A stretch of DNA of 35,425 nucleotides from Bacteroidaceae bacterium. Its GTDB lineage: Bacteria > Bacteroidota > Bacteroidia > Bacteroidales > Bacteroidaceae. Position 1 is the first letter of the stretch. Each line of letters opens with the position of its first letter. Under the pieces are notes generated by a model. It searched no databases and was not told the origin of the DNA. It saw only the letters and a list, made by a program, of their open reading frames with translations. The translations under genes were made by a program, and so were the position numbers. Positions 14,428 to 21,524 of the stretch are shown one piece after another. Location: assembly GCA_024697285.1 (NCBI GenBank), contig JAILFY010000023.1, positions 1 through 35,425 of the forward strand. Reading direction: 5' to 3'.

Positions 14428-15773
14428 AGCACAACCTCCACGACGAAGTCCGCCTTGTCTCGTTGTGCAGGCAGGGTGATGCTCAGGGATTTGTGCTTCT
14501 TGTCGAAGACGTACTGCAGAGCGGCCCCGTTCTTCTTCTTTCCTGCCGTTGAGGCTTCGGCCTCGCTGTTGACTCCCGCCAGTGATCTCACCGCTTTCGG
14601 CTTCTTCGCGTTCCAGTTCAGTTGCAAGTTGCTGACTTCTGGGTCCAGTACGTGCAGAAACAGTCTGCCCTCCTTCTGTGTCGTCACACCCCACTTCTGC
14701 TCGTCCCAGTCGGTAGCTGACGTTCCGTAGATACTTTCGCCATTCGTTTTCATCCATTGTCCGATACCTTGCAGGCGCTGCAGTGCTGCGGCAGGCAACT
14801 CCCCGTTGGGTTGCGGGCCGATATTCAGCAGCAGGTTGCTGCCCTTGGCGGCAGCACGAGCTATCAGTTGAATCAGTTCCTCTGTCGATTTATAGTTCTG
14901 GTCGGCAACTTTGTATCCCCACATTCCGTTCATCGTCTGACACATCTCCAGTGGCAGGTGGCTGATTTCCTGTCCCGAGAGTCCAGCCTTGTTCTCTCCC
15001 GGCAGGTCGCGTTCGAACATCTGGAAGTCTTCGCCTTCTATGGGGGTTATGTGGTGATTGTTGCCAATGAGGCAGGAGGACTTCAGCTCGTGGATATAGC
15101 GATAGAACTCCGTCATCCTCCAGTCGAAGGGCACGCTGTCTTCGTCGTGGTCCCAGTAGCCGTCGAGCCAGATACCTTGTACGTTGGGATAATGTGTCAG
15201 CAACTCACCTACTTGTGTCTTCATGAACTGGAAGTAGCTGTCGTAGTCCTCGTGCATCTCTCGTCCGGTTCTTAGTCCGGTGCGTCCCAGCGGGTAGTCT
15301 GTTCGCATCCAGTCCAGAATGGAGTAGTAGAGGTGGAGCCTGACTCCCAGCTGTTGGCAGGCAGCCGCCAGTTCGCCCACTACGTCGCGTCTGTAAGGCG
15401 TTGCGTCCACAATATCGTAGTCGCTGGCGTCCGTCTGGAACATAGAGAAACCATCGTGGTGTCTACTGGTGAAGGTGATATATCTGGCTCCGGAGTCCTT
15501 GATGGCTTGCACCCATTTCTGGGCGTCGAAGCGCACTGGATAGAAGGCAGATGCCGCCTTGGAGTACTCTTCGTGGGTCAGTCCGCTGTTCAGATACCAT
15601 TCCCCTTGTGCAAAGGTGCTGTATATTCCCCAATGGATAAATATTCCGAACCGGCATTCCTCGAACTCTCGCCGTGCCGCCAGGTTGTCCGCCGAGGGGA
15701 TGTATTGGGCAGCAGCCGTAGCCGACGTGAAAGCCATCAGTAAGCAGAGAAACAAGTGTTTACAATCCTTCAT
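14424..15773 (-). CDS. GH29 alpha-L-fucosidase, secreted
   Basis: The 449-residue enzyme should hydrolyse alpha-L-fucosides outside the cytoplasm. A signal peptide ends near residue 22 (ATAAAQ). GH29 features are FGIFIHWGIYS at about 42-52, TFTSRHHDGFSMF at about 100-112 and the likely nucleophile Asp204 in GIWLDGYWD. A C-terminal beta domain covers about 350-449. The start at 15773 is the first Met before the signal peptide. The downstream cutC overlaps by 4 bp, while the WbuC-like gene upstream ends 85 nt before it. Subfamily and linkage preference cannot be read from sequence alone. Confidence 0.93.
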   Translation of the reverse strand: MKDCKHLFLCLLMAFTSATAAAQYIPSADNLAARREFEECRFGIFIHWGIYSTFAQGEWYLNSGLTHEEYSKAASAFYPVRFDAQKWVQAIKDSGARYITFTSRHHDGFSMFQTDASDYDIVDATPYRRDVVGELAAACQQLGVRLHLYYSILDWMRTDYPLGRTGLRTGREMHEDYDSYFQFMKTQVGELLTHYPNVQGIWLDGYWDHDEDSVPFDWRMTEFYRYIHELKSSCLIGNNHHITPIEGEDFQMFERDLPGENKAGLSGQEISHLPLEMCQTMNGMWGYKVADQNYKSTEELIQLIARAAAKGSNLLLNIGPQPNGELPAAALQRLQGIGQWMKTNGESIYGTSATDWDEQKWGVTTQKEGRLFLHVLDPEVSNLQLNWNAKKPKAVRSLAGVNSEAEASTAGKKKNGAALQYVFDKKHKSLSITLPAQRDKADFVVEVVL

Positions 15774-15858
15774 GTGAGTCGTTTCTTTTGGTTGTTTGCT
15801 TTTTTGTGGGCAGTCCGGAGCGCTGTCGAGCAGGATTCTTGGCGCAGTTCCCTGCGTT

Positions 15859-16248
15859 TCAGTCCAAAGTATCTTCCTGTCTAAGTGGCTCCCACGGGCC
15901 ATCCTTGGCCTCGAAGATTACGGTAGGTTCAAACACTTCTATTCCGTGCCACTGGCCTTTGGGGATAGAGAGTCCGTAGCACCCCTTGGAGGGGTCCAGG
16001 TGATAGCGGGCAATCTCGTTGCGGTTGTCGTCATAGAAGATTTCGTCCATGCGTCCGCGAAGAATGATCACTACTTCCGTGGAGCTGGTGTGGCGATGGA
16101 TGGGAAGTTGCGTAGCAGGTTCCAACGCGTTCAGCATGCGCTGAGATTGATCGGCCGACGAGGTACGGAGATCCAAATTCATACGAAGACGCTCGGAGGC
16201 GATGGCGCGCTGGGCGAGCTCATTCAGGAGTTGGTCGTTGAGTTCCAT
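15859..16248 (-). CDS. WbuC-like cupin metalloprotein
   Basis: The 129-residue protein has a single cupin barrel: HRHTSSTEV at residues 51-59 (His51, His53, Glu58) and His101 in PKGQWHGIEV form the likely metal site. EAKDGPWEP near the end is typical of the WbuC family, originally found in O-antigen clusters but of unknown reaction. The ATG at 16248 follows a good promoter by about 25 nt. It lies upstream of the fucosidase gene on the same strand, so it may lead that transcript. Confidence 0.85.
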   Translation of the reverse strand: MELNDQLLNELAQRAIASERLRMNLDLRTSSADQSQRMLNALEPATQLPIHRHTSSTEVVIILRGRMDEIFYDDNRNEIARYHLDPSKGCYGLSIPKGQWHGIEVFEPTVIFEAKDGPWEPLRQEDTLD

Positions 16249-16272
16249 AGGATTGTTGTGTTTAGTTTTGCT

Positions 16273-16281
16273 GCAAAGATA
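16273..16281 (-). promoter_or_regulatory. -7 element of the WbuC-like gene
   Basis: On the minus strand this reads TATCTTTGC, 24 nt before the ATG at 16248. Confidence 0.75.
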
Positions 16282-16355
16282 CGCAATAATGCTCAATAGT
16301 GGATTATAAATGGCGATTATTTTCCGATTTTTTCCATAATTAGGTGAATTCTTTG

Positions 16356-16364
16356 TATCTTTGC
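16356..16364 (+). promoter_or_regulatory. -7 element of the TerB-DnaJ gene
   Basis: TATCTTTGC matches the consensus. It would create a 160-nt leader containing the octamer repeats and hairpin string before the ATG at 16528. Confidence 0.65.
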
Positions 16365-16381
16365 GGCAGAATTATTGGTTA

Positions 16382-16420
16382 GTTGACAAGTAAACGAGTT
16401 GACGAGTTGACGAGTTGACA
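16382..16420 (+). repeat. Tandem GAGTTGAC octamers
   Basis: GTTGAC at 16382-16388 is followed by three exact head-to-tail copies of GAGTTGAC ending near 16419. Similar GTTGAC strings are familiar in intergenic regions of Bacteroidales. Confidence 0.8.
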
Positions 16421-16432
16421 CCTTTCCCGGCA

Positions 16433-16516
16433 GAGGGCTTGAGTGCTCGCACCTTAAACTCTTAAACCGCAGCCCACGGCTGCACCTTAAACTCATAAAC
16501 CGCGCCCATCGGGCGC
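16433..16516 (+). repeat. Short hairpin string with CTTAAAC linkers, locus 3
   Basis: GCAGCC-CAC-GGCTGC (16469-16483) and GCGCCC-ATC-GGGCGC (16502-16516) are perfect triloop hairpins. A degenerate GAG-TG-CTC unit precedes them at 16441-16448. Linkers are ACCTTAAAC and CATAAACC. The last hairpin ends 11 nt before the start codon at 16528, where it could block initiation. Confidence 0.82.
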
Positions 16517-16527
16517 TCCTTATTATT

Positions 16528-17346
16528 ATGGCAAATGCAAAATGGATTGGTGGCTTTCTCGGTATGTTCTCAGGAGGTCCACTGGCAGCGCTGGCAGGTT
16601 TCATCCTCGGCGCTCTGTATGATGTGATAAGCAGCGATGGTCCTCAACAGATAGGCGACGGCAGCGGCGGCAGTTACGGCGGCGGCAGCTACCGCACCTA
16701 CGACGAAGGCAGTAGCCAGCAGGCGGAGGGTATGCGCAATGGTTTCCTCTTCTCCCTGCTGACCTTGGCAAGCTACATCATCAAGGCCGACGGCCGAATC
16801 ATGCATAGCGAGATGGAAGCCATGCGGCAGTTCCTGCGCACCAACTTCGGCGAGCTGGCGGTGAGCCAGGGCGAGCAAATCATGCTCCGACTCTTCGACC
16901 GCCAGAAGCAGATGGAAGCCCAGCAACCAGGCTCCTACAGGCAGACCATCAGCGATTGCTGCGGCCAAATGCGCCAGCTGCTGGACAACGCCCAGCGCCT
17001 GCAGTTGCTCTCCCTCCTGGCGATGCTGGCAAAGGCCGACGGACATGTCTCTTCGGAAGAAGTGAATGCCCTGAGGGATGTGACCGCCATGCTGGGACTC
17101 TCCGAGAGCGAACTGAACTCGATGCTGAATCTGGGGTCCACTACGCTGAAAGACGCTTACGCAGTTCTGGAAGTCAGCGAGAACGCCACTGACGACGAGG
17201 TGCGCGCTGCCTACAAACGGCTGGTCGTGAAGCACCATCCCGACAGAGTGGCTTCGCTGGGAGAAGACGTGCGATTGGCCGCCGAGAAGAAGATGCGCGA
17301 AATCAACGAGGCTAAGGAACTGATATTCAAAGCAAGGGGAATGTAA
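16528..17346 (+). CDS. TerB-like plus DnaJ-domain protein (DjlA-like)
   Basis: This 272-residue protein has a short Gly-rich hydrophobic N-terminus (residues 8-30) that could span or touch the membrane, then a low-complexity Ser/Gly linker (about 38-65). A TerB-like helical domain covers about 70-200, with acidic sites KADGRIMHSE and AKADGHVSSEE. A C-terminal J domain lies at about 208-272, with His237-Pro238-Asp239. The order is that of DjlA, a membrane-anchored co-chaperone that stimulates DnaK. It may be co-transcribed with the Omp28-like gene 52 nt downstream. Confidence 0.92.
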   Translation: MANAKWIGGFLGMFSGGPLAALAGFILGALYDVISSDGPQQIGDGSGGSYGGGSYRTYDEGSSQQAEGMRNGFLFSLLTLASYIIKADGRIMHSEMEAMRQFLRTNFGELAVSQGEQIMLRLFDRQKQMEAQQPGSYRQTISDCCGQMRQLLDNAQRLQLLSLLAMLAKADGHVSSEEVNALRDVTAMLGLSESELNSMLNLGSTTLKDAYAVLEVSENATDDEVRAAYKRLVVKHHPDRVASLGEDVRLAAEKKMREINEAKELIFKARGM

Positions 17347-17398
17347 AAACCGGTAGAACACTAACAGGACAATTCATTCAGTTTTAGCGTAAGATTCC

Positions 17399-19243
17399 AT
17401 GAAGAGGATGATTCTTTTCGCCTGTCTGATGCTGGCAGCACTTTCGGGTCAGGCAGACAATGAGCTACTCTACGGCTCCTACAGCGGCAGCGGTACACTT
17501 ACGGCCTACGGCGATCAGAAGGCCGAGACCTACGATGTGGCATTTTTCGTGGGCGACTCCACCCTCGTCGGTATGGAAATCCGTGGACTTCGTATACCTA
17601 TTAATATAAAGGCCACGGGAGCCACCGACTACCAGGCCTGGCTGTCCTCGGAACTGCAGTTAGAGGGCAGCAAGAATGTGGCAGATATCGCCAGCGTGGC
17701 CTTCACGCCCGACGGCGACTGGGCCGACGTCACTTTCGAGACGCCTTACGTCCTCACGGAAAAAGGCGTCTTTGTGGGCTACTCCCTCACCATTCCTCAA
17801 GTGGACATCAGCAACAAGACCGACCCGCACAAGACCCCCCTCATGGGACTTGCCGGAACGGCCAATGCGGGTTGGTTCGTGCACACCAGTCGCACCTTCC
17901 GCAAGTGGACAGCTTTGGAGGGAGCCTCCACCTACTCTGATATGATTCCAGCCATGAGTGTGCGCCTGGGTGGAGAGTTGGTCCGGGAATATGCGGCTTC
18001 GCTCTATGCCGCGCCCGAGCTGGAGGCTTTCGCACTGGCGGGGAGGACCAAGGCTCTGAACTTCACCCTCATCAACCATGGCACTCAGGATATAAACTCC
18101 GTAGGCTATGAATTGGTCTATGGCACAGACACTTACAGGGAAACGCTGAACCTGTCGCCCACCTTGAAAGGCACTTACTACGGCAAGCAGACCTCCCTGA
18201 AGATAACCCTGCCGGCTCAGCAGACACCTGGCTCTTACCCTGTGACTATTCGCATCACGGAAGTGAATGGCCAACCCAACGGCGAGGCCGACTCTTCTGT
18301 TCGGCTGGATATGTCCGTCATCAAGGAAATGCCCAGACACAAGCCGCTGATGGAGGAGTACACCGGCTGTTGGTGTCAGTACTGTCCGCGAGGTATGGCG
18401 GCAATGGACGCTCTGAATGACATCTACGGCGATAACTTCATCGGAGTGGCATATCATAATGGCGACAATATGGATGTTATCACTCCAACTCCCAACCGTC
18501 CCTCGGGCTATCCACATGCTTTCATAGACCGGGTGGTGGACACCGACCCCTTCTTCGGGACCAGTGGCGCCAGCCTCGGCATTCAGAGCGACTGGAAGAA
18601 GCGAGCAGCCCTCTCCACTGTGGCGGCTATTGAGCTGCAGGCGCGCTGGACGGACTCCGAGCTGACGGCCGTAGGCGTCTCGGCCGAGGTGAGCTTCATC
18701 TGTAACTTCCAGGATAACCCCTACCGCCTCTCCTATATCCTGCTGGCCGACGACCTGACCGGGTCGGGCCGCGGATGGAGCCAAGTCAATGCCTACTCGG
18801 GCCAGAGCACCAACGACACCTATCTGAAGGAGTGGGCCCAGAGGCCCAGCACCGTAGTGGGACTCCACTTCAACGATGTGGCTATTCAGACCTCCTGCAG
18901 TGGCGCTGCCACCTTAGAGGAGAGTCTGCCTGCCAGCGTCAAAGGCGGTGAGCCTTATGAGCATCACTACGTCTTCTCCACCGCCGACAACGACTTGGTG
19001 CAGAACCCCACAAAACTGCGAGTGGTGGCAGTGCTTGTGGACACCCGCACCGGTGAGGTCGTGAATGCCGAGCAGACGTCGGTGGAAATGCCCCTTGGCT
19101 TGCGGCCCACCGTGCGGGGGACTGCTTCGCGCACCTTCACTGACCTCTCGGGGCGTCCCCTCGTCCAACCCCGAAAAGGGATTTTCCTCCAGACGGAAAT
19201 GGGAACAGATGGCAAGCGACGCAGCACAAAGGTCTGCAGATAA
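17399..19243 (+). CDS. Omp28-like secreted protein with thioredoxin-type CxxC
   Basis: The 614-residue exported protein has a signal peptide ending near residue 19. The N-terminal half, to about 310, is beta-rich with Ig-like character (LTLINHGTQDINSVGYELVYG region). A thioredoxin-like domain begins near 315 with EEYTGCWCQYCPRG; Cys326 and Cys329 form a CxxC, as in the Omp28-related family. The last 36 residues (TFTDLSGRPLVQPRKGIF onward) resemble the C-terminal segment of Bacteroidetes secreted proteins, sometimes a type IX sorting signal. Substrate and redox activity are unproven. It follows the TerB-DnaJ gene on the same strand. Confidence 0.78.
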   Translation: MKRMILFACLMLAALSGQADNELLYGSYSGSGTLTAYGDQKAETYDVAFFVGDSTLVGMEIRGLRIPINIKATGATDYQAWLSSELQLEGSKNVADIASVAFTPDGDWADVTFETPYVLTEKGVFVGYSLTIPQVDISNKTDPHKTPLMGLAGTANAGWFVHTSRTFRKWTALEGASTYSDMIPAMSVRLGGELVREYAASLYAAPELEAFALAGRTKALNFTLINHGTQDINSVGYELVYGTDTYRETLNLSPTLKGTYYGKQTSLKITLPAQQTPGSYPVTIRITEVNGQPNGEADSSVRLDMSVIKEMPRHKPLMEEYTGCWCQYCPRGMAAMDALNDIYGDNFIGVAYHNGDNMDVITPTPNRPSGYPHAFIDRVVDTDPFFGTSGASLGIQSDWKKRAALSTVAAIELQARWTDSELTAVGVSAEVSFICNFQDNPYRLSYILLADDLTGSGRGWSQVNAYSGQSTNDTYLKEWAQRPSTVVGLHFNDVAIQTSCSGAATLEESLPASVKGGEPYEHHYVFSTADNDLVQNPTKLRVVAVLVDTRTGEVVNAEQTSVEMPLGLRPTVRGTASRTFTDLSGRPLVQPRKGIFLQTEMGTDGKRRSTKVCR

Positions 19244-19443
19244 GCAACCCACAAGCTGCAGGAAATAAACTCCTACCATCACTTCCGGCAATCCCGACGA
19301 TAGACTGTATAAGAGGATTGGAGAACCTAAAAGCCTGTTTATCAGACACGATAGCTGCAGACAGAAGGTGATTCTCCCATCGCCGTAGGGATTTTCCCAC
19401 AAACGATTAGGAATATTTAGTTGTTCAATCGGAGAAAACAAGT

Positions 19444-19452
19444 TACCTTTGC
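19444..19452 (+). promoter_or_regulatory. -7 element of the small lipoprotein gene
   Basis: TACCTTTGC lies 29 nt before the ATG at 19482 and matches the consensus. The 200 bp before it, after the Omp28-like gene, show nothing else recognisable. Confidence 0.7.
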
Positions 19453-19481
19453 AGTGTCAAATCAATAAAAATGCTACGACT

Positions 19482-20024
19482 ATGAAGACTTTTACCAAAA
19501 ACATCTGGACGCTTTCGCTCCTGCTTATGACTTCTGTGGCCCTTACTTCCTGCATGGATGACGACGACCGCATTGGATATAATATCAGCGGCCACTGGTT
19601 CGGTGATATGGACATGTACTATGACGGCGAACGTGCGCGGGGTTCGGAACTCGAGTTCCGTACGGGCTGGGGCTACGACCATGGAACCGGCGTGGAAATC
19701 GACTACTATCTTTATCATGCCGTCACGAGTTATTTCGACTGGAAGGTGCGCAATGGCATCCTCTACTTCACCTTCGATGACCCCAAGCTGGACTGCGCCA
19801 TCGTGGACTATACACTCGGTCCGGATTACTTCCGCGGCTACATCGCCGATTCCTACACTCTGGAGAACCAAACCTACTTCAGCCTGCGCAACTACGACCG
19901 CTATTGGGAACAGTACGGCTACGGCGACTACGATTACTATTATGTGAAAGGCACCCGTGCCGCACAGGACAGCACCGCTGCTGACAGCTGTTACCACGGA
20001 GTGAGAGGTGTCAACATGAAATAA
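19482..20024 (+). CDS. Surface-type lipoprotein of unknown function
   Basis: The 180-residue product has a clear lipobox (ALTSC, Cys24) followed by MDDDDR. An acidic stretch directly after the Cys is the lipoprotein export signal of Bacteroidetes, so it is probably displayed on the cell surface. The mature part is rich in Tyr, Asp and Gly, with a repetitive YWEQYGYGDYDYYYV stretch near the end. Many short beta strands (WKVRNGILYFTF) suggest a small beta-barrel or sandwich domain. No named family is recognised. It has its own promoter and a terminator right after its stop. Confidence 0.82.
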   Translation: MKTFTKNIWTLSLLLMTSVALTSCMDDDDRIGYNISGHWFGDMDMYYDGERARGSELEFRTGWGYDHGTGVEIDYYLYHAVTSYFDWKVRNGILYFTFDDPKLDCAIVDYTLGPDYFRGYIADSYTLENQTYFSLRNYDRYWEQYGYGDYDYYYVKGTRAAQDSTAADSCYHGVRGVNMK

Positions 20025-20031
20025 AGACATG

Positions 20032-20067
20032 GAGGGGGAACCTGGGAAACCAGACCCCCTCTTTTTT
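20032..20067 (+). terminator. Terminator after the small lipoprotein gene
   Basis: GAGGGGG (20032-20038) pairs with CCCCCTC (20055-20061) and is followed by TTTTTT. It begins 8 nt after the stop codon. Confidence 0.88.
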
Positions 20068-20127
20068 CCCGCTGCAGGTACTTGCCGGGCAGCCCTTGGT
20101 CGCCTCTCTTTCAGCACATTAACGAAG

Positions 20128-20835
20128 ATGATACAGATAAATGTTTCCCAGGAAATCAGACAGCGTTGCCCCTACTTTGTGGGCGCTGCTGTCTTAGCGC
20201 CTGTGCACAACAGCGCGTCCAGTGCCGCTCTCTGGCAGGAAATCGACCGCTCCATAGCGGACTACAGGGCTCGCTACACCCCCGACAGCATCAAGGAAAT
20301 GCCCGCCATACAAGCAACGCGCGAAGCCTACCGCAGGTGCGGCAAGGACCCCAGTCGCTATCGTCCGAGCGGAGAGGCACTTGTGCGGCGTACCCTGCAA
20401 GGCCACGACTTGTATCGGGTGAGCACCCTCGTGGATCTCATCAACCTGGCATCCATCAACTTTGGATATAGTATCGGCGGTTTTGATGCCGACAAGATTC
20501 AGGGGACGAGCGCCCCGGCAGCTCAAGATGAGCCGGCCGATGATTCACGCGTGCTAACCTTGGGAATCGGACGGGAAGGAGAGCCCTACGAGGGCATCGG
20601 CAGAGGACCCTTGAATATAGCGGGGCTTCCCGTCTACCGGGATGCAATAGGTGGGATAGGCACTCCTACCAGTGACCACGAGCGCACAAAACTCACCTTG
20701 CAGACGACGCATCTGCTGACGATTGTCAACGGTTACGATGGCAATCGCGAAAACACCCTCTCTTGCGCTACTTTCCTCCAGGACCTCCTGCGCCGTTATG
20801 CTGACAGCGATGGCGGACAGCTACTCCTCTTCTGA
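20128..20835 (+). CDS. Stand-alone B3/B4-domain protein
   Basis: The 235-residue protein matches the B3/B4 domain found in the beta subunit of phenylalanyl-tRNA synthetase, where it forms the editing site, but here it stands alone. Recognisable parts are EMPAIQATREAYRRCGKDPSRYRPSGEALVRR at about 52-83 and LVDLINLASINFGYSIGGFD at about 95-114. Stand-alone forms may deacylate mischarged tRNA or bind a small molecule; function is not established. ATG at 20128 is preferred because the frame upstream overlaps the terminator. Confidence 0.85.
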   Translation: MIQINVSQEIRQRCPYFVGAAVLAPVHNSASSAALWQEIDRSIADYRARYTPDSIKEMPAIQATREAYRRCGKDPSRYRPSGEALVRRTLQGHDLYRVSTLVDLINLASINFGYSIGGFDADKIQGTSAPAAQDEPADDSRVLTLGIGREGEPYEGIGRGPLNIAGLPVYRDAIGGIGTPTSDHERTKLTLQTTHLLTIVNGYDGNRENTLSCATFLQDLLRRYADSDGGQLLLF

Positions 20836-21008
20836 AGTCCAATGAAAGCTGGGAAACACTCGTGATTCCCGATTGTCCCCTTCTATAACCCCAGCCTCGA
20901 AGAAGAATCGGCATACAGCACGGACTACCCTTATGAATGAAACGATCTCCAGTGATTATTCATTCATCAACCGCCCCCATTTCTTCCGTTCCCCAGTCGG
21001 ACTCTTCC

Positions 21009-21264
21009 ACACGACTATACATTTCCTGTCACATGTATATACGTCTTCGTCCACACGTATATACATCTTCGTCCACACGTATATACATCTTTGTCCACAC
21101 GTATATACATATCCGCCAACACGTATGTACATATCCGCCAACACGTATGTACATATCCGCCAACACGTACGTACGTATCCGCCAACACGTACGTACGTAT
21201 CCGCCAACACGTACGTACGTATCCGCCAACACGTATGTACGTATCCGCCAACACGTATGTACAT
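21009..21264 (+). repeat. 22-bp minisatellite, 11 full units plus a partial one
   Basis: Units start at 21009, 21031, 21053 and every 22 bp to 21251. The left units read ACACGTATATACATCTTCGTCC, the middle ones ACACGTATGTAC-ATATCCGCCA, and the right ones ACACGTACGTAC-GTATCCGCCA. The first 14-16 bases of most units alternate strictly between purine and pyrimidine and contain palindromes such as ACGTACGTACGT. The differences in that part are transitions that keep the alternation. Confidence 0.95.
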
Positions 21265-21400
21265 TACATATCCCTAATTAATGGTCATTCGTGTAAAAGA
21301 AGAGTTCCTTCAACTTCGAGGGCTTGTCGAAAACATGAGTGTATTCCTACTTTTGCGTTACAAGGACTGAGGATAATGACTTATATGTTTATCGGACAGC
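21264..21400 (-). repeat. Dispersed intergenic repeat, copy C (inverted)
   Basis: The reverse complement matches 6011-6149: GCTGTC...TAAACAT, AGTCCTTGTAAC, CATGTTTTCGACAAGCCCTC, GTTGAAGG, CACGAATG and CCATTAATTAGGGA. The hairpin with loop CAAGCCC is kept at about 21314-21332. The edge of this repeat runs straight into the minisatellite. Confidence 0.88.
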
Positions 21401-21524
21401 ATTATTTTGGTTAATTAATTCTTGGTAACCGGTTCTTGGTATCTGGTACTTGGTAAATGGCAGATGTAAGGTTTTTTCTCTTTCCACTTTCGTCTGTTCT
21501 TCTGCCCTCGGGGGATGGGTGGAA

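Larger units (their letters stand above)
20836..21524. other. Long convergent intergenic region with minisatellite and repeat copy C
   Basis: No gene is supported between the B3/B4 gene (+) and the GH78 gene (-). Contents in order are a GGGAA/TTCCC hairpin near 20850-20871, an 8-bp stem TGAATGAA/TTCATTCA at 20934-20966, the 22-bp minisatellite, dispersed repeat copy C, and about 100 bp of featureless sequence with TTGGTA-type triplications near 21420-21455. Open frames across the minisatellite exist in several frames on both strands and are repeat artefacts. Confidence 0.8.

Noticed and set aside
14428-14757. N-terminal extension of CutC
   Set aside because: The extension lies wholly inside the fucosidase gene in another frame, is low-complexity Arg/Glu-rich, and CutC proper begins at MRTLEVCCGS.
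21009-21264. CRISPR array
   Set aside because: Units are contiguous 22-mers with graded changes, with no unique spacers and no cas genes.
20873-21281. Repetitive proteins (RTYVSANTY-type) across the minisatellite on both strands
   Set aside because: The 22-bp unit is not a multiple of three and lacks stops in several frames, so long frames arise automatically. No start context or homology supports any of them.
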